Shown: positions 1-6,555 of the stretch, one piece after another | Position numbering within the stretch: the first letter of the stretch is position 1 | Layout of the letters: each line of letters begins with the position of its first letter | From: Chloroflexota bacterium | GTDB taxonomy: Bacteria > Chloroflexota > Dehalococcoidia > Tepidiformales > Tepidiformaceae | Direction: 5' to 3' | Assembly (NCBI GenBank): GCA_021823905.1 | Contig: JAKALX010000091.1 | Location: 1 to 10,662, forward strand | DNA length: 10,662 nt | The notes under the pieces: model-generated | The model's database searches: none | What the model saw: only the letters and a program-made list of their open reading frames with translations | What the model was told of the DNA's origin: nothing | Translations under genes and position numbers: made by a program

Positions 1-1636
1 GCCACCTGTAGGGCTCGATGTTGCCGAGGTTCTCCGGGAGGATTTTGGAGCCGTAGATGTCCCGGCCGATGACGTAGGGGAAGAACTGGCCGCCGAAGTT
101 CATCGGCGCGGACGTGCTCGTGCCCGAGGTGGTTGTCATGGTCGTGGTCGTCTTGGCCGCCGTCTTCTGGGTGGTGGATGCTGTGCCTGCGCTGCCGCCG
201 CCGCTCGCCTTTACCGCTCCCTGGAAGTAGAGCGCCCGGTGATAGGCGCGACTGAACTTCCTCGCCATGACCTGGTAGTCGACCGCCGAAGCGGCATAGT
301 GCGGCGCCTCGAAGGCGAATGGCTGGAAGCCCGCCTTCTGGAGCTCCTTCATGCCCTGGTCCAACAGGTTGCTGCACCAGCTCGAAGAGTCGCCCGAGAT
401 TGGTCCAACATACGTCAGCGTGTGGTCTGTGTTCTCCGTCACGCTGAAGAACTCGTAGTCGTCGCCGGTCACCGCGTTGTACGGATTCGCGTCCGTTCCG
501 TGCTGGTGCGTGGTGCCGTGCATCACGATCTCGCCGCCCTTCGAGATCATGTACTTCAAAGCGGCGACCACGTCTTTTTCCTGGCTCAGCGGGGTGTTGA
601 CCGGCTGGCCGTTGTTGAAGATCCCGAGCGGGTCCTTGTAGTACGGGATCAGGGCGATCGAGAACGGAACGCCGGCGCCGGCCAGGTAGTCGGCGCACGC
701 CTTCAGGTCCGCCGGGTCGGAATCCGCGCTCACGTCTTCCAGGCGCACCAGCGCCCGCTTCGTCTGCGTGTACGAGATCCCCAGCACGTCGAAGATCATG
801 TCCGCGATGGCGAGGTAGCGATCCTCTTCGGAGATGTAGCTGAAAGGAATGTCGGCCACGTACCAGAAGTTGCCGGAGCGCGTGATGTACGGGATCGGCC
901 ATTTCGTGGCGTCGTTCGGGTCGGCGATCGTCGCGACGATCTGCCCCTTGGTCGTGCCGGCGATGGTGTTCATCCAGCTCAGCTCGGGGTCGATCGTGTT
1001 GCGGAGGAGCTGCTTGCCCTTGTAGGTCACCTGGCTGTAGGTCGGGAACTGCGCGTTGCCGTAGAGCGTGAGCCCGAAATGGTCCTCGAACGCCGCGCGG
1101 TTGTTCCAGGCGAGCTGCTCGATGTTGTACTTGAACCAGACTACCGGCTTCGTCGTCTTCATGACGTCGTCTTTGAAGGCGGTCGGGAGTGTGCTCCCCC
1201 AGACGGAACCGAGGTAGAAGGTCGCGTCGTACCGCTCGGTGTCGCCTGCCTGGTACTGCGACAGCGGCTTGCGGACGGTCGTGTTCGTCGTCGAGCCGGC
1301 GGGCAGGAACCGCCCGAGAAGATTCGTCATCAGCTTGGAGTGGACGTCGCCGATCCAGCCGTAGGTGCCGCTGCCGTCGTACAGCACGAGCGACTTGCCG
1401 GTCAGCGCGCGCGCCTTCTCCACTCCGCCAAGGCCGGGAAGTCCAGGCCCGAGGCCCAGTGCGCCTGCGCCGGCGGCGGCGAGCGTGAGCCCGCCCGCGG
1501 CCGCGGTCGCGCCCTTGAGGAGCGTGCGCCGCGACATTCCGGCCGGCAGGGGGCTGTGCGGAACCAGCCCGTCGGCGGGGAGGTGGCAATAGGTCTGCGA
1601 TCGGCGAGGGTTGCGGGAGTTCGTGTCGTGCGTCAT
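1..1636 (-). CDS. Tat-exported DUF2334 (polysaccharide-deacetylase-like) protein, C-terminus cut by window edge
   Basis: Reading 1636 to 1 gives at least 545 residues with no stop, so the C-terminus is missing. The ATG at 1636 has GGAG 8 bases upstream; an internal Met34 (1537) is an alternative start just before the Tat motif. The N-terminus carries a twin-arginine motif (M-SRRTLLKG, Arg36-Arg37), then an Ala/Gly/Leu-rich hydrophobic stretch to about residue 70, so export by Tat is predicted. The body matches my knowledge of DUF2334, a family related to NodB-type polysaccharide deacetylases: RLEDVSADSD (Glu300-Asp301), HGTTHQHG (His373, His377) and EAPHY (Glu443, His446) are candidate metal/catalytic positions. 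A later FFPYVIGRDIYGS segment is also family-like. A Thr/Ser/Ala-rich stretch (residues about 476-511) interrupts the domain. It is the last visible gene of the minus-strand operon, 57 bases after the GT2 stop, which suggests it modifies or trims the exported glycan. Exact reaction is not known; family assignment is fairly sure. Confidence 0.85.
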   Translation of the reverse strand, partial: MTHDTNSRNPRRSQTYCHLPADGLVPHSPLPAGMSRRTLLKGATAAAGGLTLAAAGAGALGLGPGLPGLGGVEKARALTGKSLVLYDGSGTYGWIGDVHSKLMTNLLGRFLPAGSTTNTTVRKPLSQYQAGDTERYDATFYLGSVWGSTLPTAFKDDVMKTTKPVVWFKYNIEQLAWNNRAAFEDHFGLTLYGNAQFPTYSQVTYKGKQLLRNTIDPELSWMNTIAGTTKGQIVATIADPNDATKWPIPYITRSGNFWYVADIPFSYISEEDRYLAIADMIFDVLGISYTQTKRALVRLEDVSADSDPADLKACADYLAGAGVPFSIALIPYYKDPLGIFNNGQPVNTPLSQEKDVVAALKYMISKGGEIVMHGTTHQHGTDANPYNAVTGDDYEFFSVTENTDHTLTYVGPISGDSSSWCSNLLDQGMKELQKAGFQPFAFEAPHYAASAVDYQVMARKFSRAYHRALYFQGAVKASGGGSAGTASTTQKTAAKTTTTMTTTSGTSTSAPMNFGGQFFPYVIGRDIYGSKILPENLGNIEPYRW

Positions 1637-1693
1637 CTCAGTGTCTCCGTTGGTCGGTCGGGGGCGTCGTTCGTGATGGGGCGCGCGGCGTGG

Positions 1694-3316
1694 TTAGCTC
1701 GCCAGTTGCCGTGGCTCGTCGTTGCTGGCGGGGGCGTCCGGCAGGATGTCCGGGTCGGTTGTCGCCTCCTGGAGGGAATCGGCGGGCGCTGACCAGGCGG
1801 TCGCCGCGAGTTGGACGGTCTGTGCAAGGCTGTGCAGGTGCGCCTCCGCCTGGGCGAGGGCAACGGCGGCGCTCACCCGCGCGTGATTGGCGCCTGGAGC
1901 CGCGCTGAGGTAGCCGCGCTTCGGCTCGTCCGCCGCCCGCGGGGTGAAGTTGTTCGCCCTGAGGGGCAGCAGCGTGCGCGTCTCCTCGTTCCAGCTGTTC
2001 TCGTTCTGCCCGGCGAGCCAGCGGCCCGCGGGCGCGCCGCTCAGGGCCGGGAGCGCTTCCGCCCCCTGCAACTGGGTGCGGGCCGTCTTGAGCCAGCCGG
2101 CCTTGCCGGTCGCCATGCGCTTCACCGCCATCATCCCCGCGATCAGCCAGATGTAGCTGCCGAGGAGGAAGATGTGCGCCCAGAGGAGCGAGCTCAGCAG
2201 GCCCGATTGCTTCGACCGCCACATCGCGACGGCGAACAACGGCGCCGCGCCCATCGAGAGCACGTACCACTGCACCGCGTTTGCCGGGTTGAAGATGTCG
2301 AGGCTCGGCGCCCAGGGCAACAGGCCCGGGATGAACATAAGCGGCAGCGTGAGTAGCGACACCAGCCCCATCGGCAGGACCAGCCCGGGTGCGAGCAGAT
2401 AGTTCAGCACGTCCGCCTTGCGGTACGAAGGCCAGTCCGAAACGAGAACCGCCGGGATATGCCGCCAGCAACTGAGGTGGCCCTGGAACCAGCGCGATCG
2501 CTGGCGCACCAGCCGTTTTGGCTCCGTCACCGCCTGCTGGTAGACGCAGACGTCATGGCAGTAGCGGTTGCGCCAGCCGCCGAGCATCAGCCGCAGGCCG
2601 ATGTCGAGGTCCTCGGTGAGGCACTCGGTCCACGGCTTGCCTTCGAGCGTCGCGAGGGCCGACATCCGCACGAACTGGCCGTTGCCGCCGAGGCCGACGC
2701 TGCCCAGGCTCTCCCGCGCTCGCGAGAAGATCCAGTTGAACGTCACGAACTCGTACTGCTGCCAGCGCGTCCAGATGTTCGCGTTGGCGTTCAGCATCCG
2801 GACGCCGATCTGGACCGCGCCCGTCTGGGCGTCGCCGAAGTACGGAGCGACCGCCTTCAGCATCCGCGGATCCACCTGGCCGTCAGCGTCCATCACCGCG
2901 AGGATGATGTTGTCGACGCCGTAAACGTGCGGCAGTTCCGAGGTGAGGATCGCCCGATAGGCATAGTTCAGCGCCTCGCCCTTGCCCTGCCTGGCAAACG
3001 GCCGCAGGCGGCTCGCCAGGCGCACCTTTTCGGGCGGAAAGCGGCGGACGACCGAAGCCGTGCCGTCGTTCGAGCCGTCGTCGATGACGAGGACGAGGTA
3101 GTTGTCGCCGGCCAGCCCGAGGAGGTGCCTGACGGTGTTCCCGATTACCAGCTCCTCATTCAGCGCGGGGACGACAAGCACGAAGAACAGGCCTTCGGGC
3201 GCGGCGTCCGGCCGCGGAGAACGAGCAGCGATCGCCGCCACGGCCAGCAGGTACACCGTCGAAACGAAGTACACGGCCACGACCGTCAGCAGCGAAGCGG
3301 GAATCTCAGCGCCCAA
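1694..3316 (-). CDS. Membrane-bound processive glycosyltransferase, family GT2 (BcsA/PgaC/NodC-like)
   Basis: This is a 540-aa integral membrane polysaccharide synthase. I chose a TTG start at 3316 because GGAGGA lies 6 bases upstream; the frame stays open to 3391, but that extension overlaps the small gene and lacks a good ribosome site. One N-terminal membrane segment (about 5-30) precedes a cytosolic GT-A domain with PALNEE (50-55), DDGSNDG (79-85), DAD (143-145), TED (234-236) and QRSRW (272-276), the D-DxD-D-QxxRW set of processive GT2 enzymes. Three further membrane segments follow (about 307-330, 347-367, 372-397). The last about 125 residues are a polar, Ala/Glu/Gln-rich tail with no recognised domain. 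The start overlaps the microprotein by 11 bases (translational coupling), and a DUF2334 gene follows. The enzyme probably makes and extrudes a hexose or HexNAc polymer using UDP-sugars. The actual sugar cannot be read from the sequence. Cellulose-like, PNAG-like and hyaluronan-like products all remain possible. Confidence 0.92.
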   Translation of the reverse strand: MGAEIPASLLTVVAVYFVSTVYLLAVAAIAARSPRPDAAPEGLFFVLVVPALNEELVIGNTVRHLLGLAGDNYLVLVIDDGSNDGTASVVRRFPPEKVRLASRLRPFARQGKGEALNYAYRAILTSELPHVYGVDNIILAVMDADGQVDPRMLKAVAPYFGDAQTGAVQIGVRMLNANANIWTRWQQYEFVTFNWIFSRARESLGSVGLGGNGQFVRMSALATLEGKPWTECLTEDLDIGLRLMLGGWRNRYCHDVCVYQQAVTEPKRLVRQRSRWFQGHLSCWRHIPAVLVSDWPSYRKADVLNYLLAPGLVLPMGLVSLLTLPLMFIPGLLPWAPSLDIFNPANAVQWYVLSMGAAPLFAVAMWRSKQSGLLSSLLWAHIFLLGSYIWLIAGMMAVKRMATGKAGWLKTARTQLQGAEALPALSGAPAGRWLAGQNENSWNEETRTLLPLRANNFTPRAADEPKRGYLSAAPGANHARVSAAVALAQAEAHLHSLAQTVQLAATAWSAPADSLQEATTDPDILPDAPASNDEPRQLAS

Positions 3317-3509
3317 CGAACTTCCTCCAGGCGGCAAGGCCAGCGCCCACCAGCAAGCAGCCGGCCAGCAGCAGACCGTAGCCAACGACAAAGAGGCTCA
3401 TGCCGCCGGTGAACGGCAGCGGAAGCGCCCCGACGGTGAAGAGCGTCGCCGGTTTGAGGAGCGATTTGCCCTCGAACCCCGCGTTTTCGGTGAGTACGTT
3501 CCTGGTCAT
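3306..3509 (-). CDS. 67-aa membrane microprotein with LPxTG-like sorting signal
   Basis: The ATG at 3509 overlaps the stop of the coiled-coil gene (ATGA) and has an AGGGGGAAG ribosome site just upstream. The frame is open further up (to 3572), but that part lies inside the upstream gene. The sequence ends in a textbook cell-wall sorting layout: LPFTG (residues 31-35), a hydrophobic stretch (about 38-60) and a basic tail WRKFVGR. There is no clear N-terminal signal peptide: residues 1-20 are polar, and only a short apolar run (about 21-30) comes before the motif. It could therefore be a tiny sortase substrate or accessory, or a small hairpin membrane protein that resembles one. It lies between the coiled-coil gene and the GT2 synthase and overlaps both, so it is probably made in step with the synthase. 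I infer a role in anchoring or membrane assembly of the glycan machinery. No named family is recognised. Confidence 0.75.
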   Translation of the reverse strand: MTRNVLTENAGFEGKSLLKPATLFTVGALPLPFTGGMSLFVVGYGLLLAGCLLVGAGLAAWRKFVGR

Positions 3510-4186
3510 TTCTTCCCCCTGGTGAGGCCCCTGAAGAGGCTTCGATCGTGATCGACGGTGAGACCCAGCCACTTCGCGATGCTCCGTGCCGTGGCCTCGA
3601 ATTCGGCTTCGAGGCGTTCGGTTTCCTCCAGGCGCGTGCGAGCGTCCGCAAGCGCCCGTGCCGCCGCGTCGTGGACTTCCTGGGCTTCCCGTTGTGCCCG
3701 CTTCTGGATCGCTTCCGCTTCGGCGTGCGCTCCCTCGGCGATGCGCTGGGCGGTGGCGCGGGCGTTGGCGACGACGGCGTCGGCTTCGCGCTGCGCGCGT
3801 TGCAGCGCCAACTGCGCCTCCGTCTGCGCCTGGGCCCGGACCGTTTTTGACTCCTCGGTCGCCCGCGTTCGGAGGTCGGTCCCGGCGCGTTCGCTGGCGC
3901 TCATCTGCTCGCGGATTCGGGAGAGGGCCTCAAGCCGGAGCTCAGAAGCGCTTTCGTAGGCTTCCTCGAGGATCTGGCGCGCTCGGTCATAGACGCGGTC
4001 GCCGAACCGGCGCGCGTCGGCCCCTCGCGCGAGATCGTCGAGCTCGCGCTCGATGATCGTCGCGGACGGCCGCAGCGCGGCCGGTGCGGGGCCCTTCTGG
4101 CGCGTCTGCAGGACCGCGGGCGCGACACTGACCGCTGGCTGTTGCGCATGCGCGACGCCGTTGGCGGTACCGATTTTGAACTCCAT
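3506..4186 (-). CDS. Coiled-coil protein (DivIVA/AtpF-like helical scaffold), first gene of glycan operon
   Basis: A 226-aa soluble protein with no signal peptide or membrane segment. The ATG at 4186 has AAGGAAG 6 bases upstream. Residues 1-40 are Ala/Pro/Gln-rich and probably disordered. Residues about 43-205 are an almost unbroken Ala/Arg/Glu/Gln-rich helix with coiled-coil spacing, for example ADAVVANARATAQRIAEGAH, of the type seen in DivIVA-like and ATP-synthase b-subunit-like proteins. The C-terminus (IAKWLGL, then a basic RGLTRGKK tail) could be a short membrane-touching or partner-binding end. It heads the operon and its stop overlaps the microprotein start. In Streptomyces, the GT2 protein CslA is placed at hyphal tips by DivIVA. 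By analogy I infer that this protein organises or localises the downstream synthase, but sequence alone does not prove it. Low-complexity coiled coils give misleading database hits, so the DivIVA label describes shape only. Confidence 0.85.
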   Translation of the reverse strand: MEFKIGTANGVAHAQQPAVSVAPAVLQTRQKGPAPAALRPSATIIERELDDLARGADARRFGDRVYDRARQILEEAYESASELRLEALSRIREQMSASERAGTDLRTRATEESKTVRAQAQTEAQLALQRAQREADAVVANARATAQRIAEGAHAEAEAIQKRAQREAQEVHDAAARALADARTRLEETERLEAEFEATARSIAKWLGLTVDHDRSLFRGLTRGKK

Positions 4187-4244
4187 CGTTCACTTCCTTG
4201 TTGTCACCACGCCACTGGGGCGGGTAGGTATTGCTTACGCGTCC

Positions 4245-4273
4245 AATACACCACATCACCTACGGGTTACCAA
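4245..4273 (-). promoter_or_regulatory. Candidate sigma70-like promoter for the glycan operon
   Basis: On the minus strand TTGGTA (4268-4273) and TGTATT (4245-4250) are separated by exactly 17 bases. Each hexamer matches 4 of 6 consensus bases. Transcription would begin near 4238 and leave a leader of about 52 bases before the ATG at 4186. The spacing is good but the hexamers are weak, so this is a tentative call. Confidence 0.4.
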
Positions 4274-4333
4274 GGGGTGGCAATGTAGGAAATGGTGAGT
4301 GGAGCGTTAGAACTTCGTTGGAATGCCTCGGAA

Positions 4334-4372
4334 TGTAAGACCCTTGTAAGAAGCTTGTAAGAAAGCTGTAGG
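4334..4372. promoter_or_regulatory. Four helically phased 11-bp direct repeats (TGTAAG type), likely activator site
   Basis: TGTAAG occurs at 4334-4339, 4345-4350 and 4356-4361, with a degraded copy TGTAGG at 4367-4372. Every step is exactly 11 bp. On the minus strand this reads CTTACA-N5 repeated, the layout of PhoB/PhoP (OmpR-class) sites; the B. subtilis PhoP consensus is TT(A/C/T)ACA-N5. It lies between the divergent glycan operon and the methyltransferase gene, about 60-100 bp upstream of the operon's candidate -35. Binding by an OmpR-class regulator is inferred. Confidence 0.6.
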
Positions 4373-4379
4373 CAATGGG

Positions 4380-4399
4380 CTTAGGAAGTGTCACCTAAG
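4380..4399. repeat. Perfect inverted repeat CTTAGG-N8-CCTAAG
   Basis: CTTAGG (4380-4385) and CCTAAG (4394-4399) are perfect reverse complements with an 8-base gap. The site starts 7 bases after the last 11-bp repeat. No T-run follows it, so an operator for a dimeric regulator is more likely than a terminator. The rest of the gap, 4400-4536, shows nothing I can interpret. Confidence 0.4.
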
Positions 4400-4536
4400 A
4401 CCGTCTCTGCGTCCACTCTGCTTTCATGCACGGCGCCGGCGTCCGGGAGAGACCCCCGCCGACCGAGACGGCAAGCCGCGCGCACCCAATTCGCCGGCGG
4501 GTGCGACCGTTGCATACCGGCTTTCCCTGTTCGGCA

Positions 4537-4542
4537 TACACT
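4537..4542 (+). promoter_or_regulatory. -10 box TACACT of a probable leaderless transcript (methyltransferase)
   Basis: TACACT ends 7 bases before the ATG at 4550, so transcription would start at or within a base of the start codon. No Shine-Dalgarno sequence precedes this ATG. The nearest -35-like hexamer, TTGCAT (4510-4515), is too far away (21 bases) to be convincing. Confidence 0.45.
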
Positions 4543-4549
4543 CGTGTCA

Positions 4550-5794
4550 ATGACTGAAGACGCGACCCTGCTCGAACCCCTCCTGGCCCTTCTCCGCGGC
4601 GGTGTCGGCGAAGACGACCGGTGGCTGAAGGCGATCTTCAGCCACCCTGCTGGCGATGCATTCTTCGAAAAGCTCGTCGCCCAGCCCGTCCGCCTCACCT
4701 CTGGCGCCGCTATCAAGCTCGTCGTGTCCAACCAGGGCCGCGTCGCCACGCGCGCGCTTCCGCTCGGCGATTGGCCGGCGGAGCTCGAGGCGGTCCTCGG
4801 CGCCGAGCCTTCGCACATCAACCTGCTCGCCAGGGACCATGACTGGCACGCCCGCCGCGCGAAGTCCGGCCGCTGGCTCGTCAGCCGCGGCAAGCCGTCG
4901 CAAGTCCCGCGCGGAGAGCCCGCGGCCGTCGCCGCACACGATCGCCAGCCGAACCATCCGCTGCCGCCCGACGACGAGGCGGTCCGGGAGCTGTTCGTCG
5001 AGACGGGGCTTTTCGGGCACAGCGGCAAGCTGCGTGGCGAGGCGGCCGGCAAGTACCGCCAGGTGCAGCATTACGTCGAGCTTCTTCGGCCGCTGGGGCT
5101 GTGGGAGCGGCCCGCCGGCAGCGCTGTCCGCATCGTCGACGCGGGCTGCGGGAAGGCGTACCTCAGCCTGGCCCTCTACCTGTACGCGAAGCGTCGCGGC
5201 CTCCGGCCAGAGCTTCATGCGGTCGATCGCGAGCCGTCCGTCATCGGCGCCGTGGCGACCGCCGCGGAGCACCTGGGATACATCGACGTCCATACCCACG
5301 CCGCGGACATCGCGTCGTTTGCCGCGACGCTCGACGGCGGTTGCGACCTGCTCGTCAGCCTGCACGCCTGCGACACGGCGACGGACGACGCTCTGGGCGC
5401 CGGCGTTTCGCTGGGCGCCAAAGCAATCGTCCTCGCCCCCTGCTGTCACCATGAGCTCGTCGCCCAGGTCGAGGCGCGGATGAAAGACGGGCGGGCTCCC
5501 GCGGGTTGGGATGCTATCCTCGGCAGCGGTCTCTTGCGCCACCGGTTCGCGGACGTTCTCACCGACGCGCTCCGCGCCGCGGCGCTCGAAGCGTGCGGCT
5601 ACCGGGCTGACGTCGTTGAGTTCGTGGACCCGGAAGCGACGAGCCGCAACCTGATGATCCGGGCCGAACGGCGTCCCGAAGGCTCCGGCCTGGAAATGGC
5701 CAAAGCGGCGGGCGTCGCGTCCTTCCGTGGCCTCGCGGCAGCCTGGGATGTTCAGCCGTCGGTCCAGCGGGTGGTCGCCAGCCCCGAACCGTGA
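4550..5794 (+). CDS. Class I SAM-dependent methyltransferase (Methyltransf_32 type)
   Basis: A 414-aa cytosolic protein. The frame is open upstream to 4388, but the ATG at 4550 sits right behind a TACACT box and homology-like sequence begins there. The N-terminal half (about 1-165) holds a family-like segment running INLLARDHDWHARRAKSGRW (90-109). A HYVELL motif (174-179) leads into the Rossmann methyltransferase domain: motif I VDAGCGKAYLS (196-206), an acidic loop AVDREP (224-229), LHACDTATDDAL (271-282) and APCCHHEL (296-303). The GCGKAYLS, LHACDTATD and PCCHHEL set is what I know from the Methyltransf_32 family, which includes the METTL25/RRNAD1 group. The substrate is unknown; an RNA or protein target is only a guess. 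The family call is good. Its stop is 4 bases from the stop of the convergent gene at 5799, with no room for a terminator between them. Confidence 0.9.
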   Translation: MTEDATLLEPLLALLRGGVGEDDRWLKAIFSHPAGDAFFEKLVAQPVRLTSGAAIKLVVSNQGRVATRALPLGDWPAELEAVLGAEPSHINLLARDHDWHARRAKSGRWLVSRGKPSQVPRGEPAAVAAHDRQPNHPLPPDDEAVRELFVETGLFGHSGKLRGEAAGKYRQVQHYVELLRPLGLWERPAGSAVRIVDAGCGKAYLSLALYLYAKRRGLRPELHAVDREPSVIGAVATAAEHLGYIDVHTHAADIASFAATLDGGCDLLVSLHACDTATDDALGAGVSLGAKAIVLAPCCHHELVAQVEARMKDGRAPAGWDAILGSGLLRHRFADVLTDALRAAALEACGYRADVVEFVDPEATSRNLMIRAERRPEGSGLEMAKAAGVASFRGLAAAWDVQPSVQRVVASPEP

Positions 5795-5798
5795 GCGG

Positions 5799-6473
5799 CT
5801 ACCGGCAGCTCGAAATCTCGATCTTCAACACCGGGTGGATCTCCACGCCGTTCGGCGCCGCGCCTCGCTGGCCGTGGATCGCATCGACGAACAGCACGCC
5901 GGTGATGGTGGCCGTGGCATTGGCGCCGAGGTGGACGAACTTCGACTTCGAGGGCTCTCCGCACGCCTGGTCGAACGCCTCCCGCGCCTGCCGCATCTCT
6001 TCCCTTTTCGCCGAATCGATCGGCCCGGAGCATCCCACGTCGGGCAGCTCCGCGATCATCGTCTTGGTGGGGTCGCCGGGCTCGGCAATGACGAGGTGGA
6101 CATCGTGGTCGTCCTCGACCTTCGCGTCGATCAGTCGGGCGGCCACGGTCACGGTCCGGCGCTCGCTCTCGAGCCGCTTCGTGGTGGGGCTCACAACGGG
6201 CAGCCGCAACCGCCGCAGGTCGTCCACCGTGGTCTGCTCGGGAGTGAAGATCACCCGGGCGGCATCGTCATCCGAGAGGGTCTTCACGGCCCAGCGCTCG
6301 ACGCCGCATTTCACGCCGCCGCCGGAGGCAACTGCTCCCGCGTCTGGCGCTGCGTCGGACTCCGCCACCGAGGAACCGGCGAGCTGGAGCGCGACAAGCA
6401 CGGCGCCGCCGGCGATCACTCCTACCGCAACCGCCGCCACCGCGGCCAGCAGCCAGGCCACTCGCCGGCTCAT
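5799..6473 (-). CDS. Membrane-anchored conserved hypothetical protein with four cysteines
   Basis: A 224-aa protein. I chose the ATG at 6473 because it begins MSRRVAWLLA followed by a long hydrophobic stretch (about 6-32), a typical signal anchor; the frame is open upstream into the ankyrin gene, which is unlikely to be coding. No ribosome site is visible. After an Ala/Gly/Asp linker (33-55), the outer domain starts at KCGVERWAVKTLSDDDA. It contains DDHDVHLVIAEPGDPTKTMI (121-140) and a closing FVDAIHGQRGAAPNGVEIHP (195-214). Cysteines at 56, 148, 171 and 223 are the only ones in the mature part and could form two disulfides. I recall similar unnamed proteins in actinobacteria and other soil bacteria, always hypothetical, with the HDVHLVI and HG-APNG-EIHP blocks conserved. 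No function is known and I propose none. It is divergent from the ankyrin gene, with 82 bases between the starts. Confidence 0.85.
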   Translation of the reverse strand: MSRRVAWLLAAVAAVAVGVIAGGAVLVALQLAGSSVAESDAAPDAGAVASGGGVKCGVERWAVKTLSDDDAARVIFTPEQTTVDDLRRLRLPVVSPTTKRLESERRTVTVAARLIDAKVEDDHDVHLVIAEPGDPTKTMIAELPDVGCSGPIDSAKREEMRQAREAFDQACGEPSKSKFVHLGANATATITGVLFVDAIHGQRGAAPNGVEIHPVLKIEISSCR

Positions 6474-6481
6474 TGTGGCAA

Positions 6482-6487
6482 ACAGTA
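6482..6487 (-). promoter_or_regulatory. -10-like box TACTGT ahead of the conserved hypothetical gene
   Basis: On the minus strand TACTGT ends 8 bases before the ATG at 6473, and no Shine-Dalgarno sequence is present. The layout repeats that of the methyltransferase and ankyrin genes. A second option, TAGAGT (6487-6492), overlaps it by one base and would give a leader of a few bases. Confidence 0.35.
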
Positions 6488-6543
6488 CTCTAGCTGAGTC
6501 GCAGGCGCCTGGTCGCGGCGCGTAGGCCGGCCGGATTCTGTAG

Positions 6544-6549
6544 TAGGAT
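6544..6549 (+). promoter_or_regulatory. -10 box TAGGAT of a probable leaderless transcript (ankyrin gene)
   Basis: TAGGAT ends 6 bases before the GTG at 6556, which places the first base of the message on the start codon. There is no ribosome site in the six bases between. No -35 hexamer is evident. Confidence 0.5.
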
Positions 6550-6555
6550 AGCGCG

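Noticed and set aside
239..1792. 517-codon open frame on the plus strand
   Set aside because: It is antisense to the DUF2334 gene, has Arg/Val/Gly-rich content without family motifs, and runs past both the DUF2334 start and the end of the GT2 gene. Long shadow frames are normal at this GC content.
1638..2471. Minus-strand open frame inside the GT2 gene
   Set aside because: It overlaps the clear GT2 coding frame and reads as low-complexity Arg/Ala/Pro/Gly sequence.
2459..3412. 317-codon plus-strand open frame
   Set aside because: It is antisense to the catalytic core of the GT2 enzyme, with no recognisable domain and no ribosome site.
4334..4372. Short repeats as a possible CRISPR array
   Set aside because: The units are 11 bp with no spacers of typical length, so the geometry fits a regulator site and not CRISPR.
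4388..4549. N-terminal extension of the methyltransferase (54 residues)
   Set aside because: The extension reads as Arg/Pro/Ala-rich low-complexity sequence and covers the TACACT promoter box; family-like sequence begins after the ATG at 4550.
4547..5542. 331-codon minus-strand open frame
   Set aside because: It is a mirror of the methyltransferase gene, whose sense frame has all the expected motifs.
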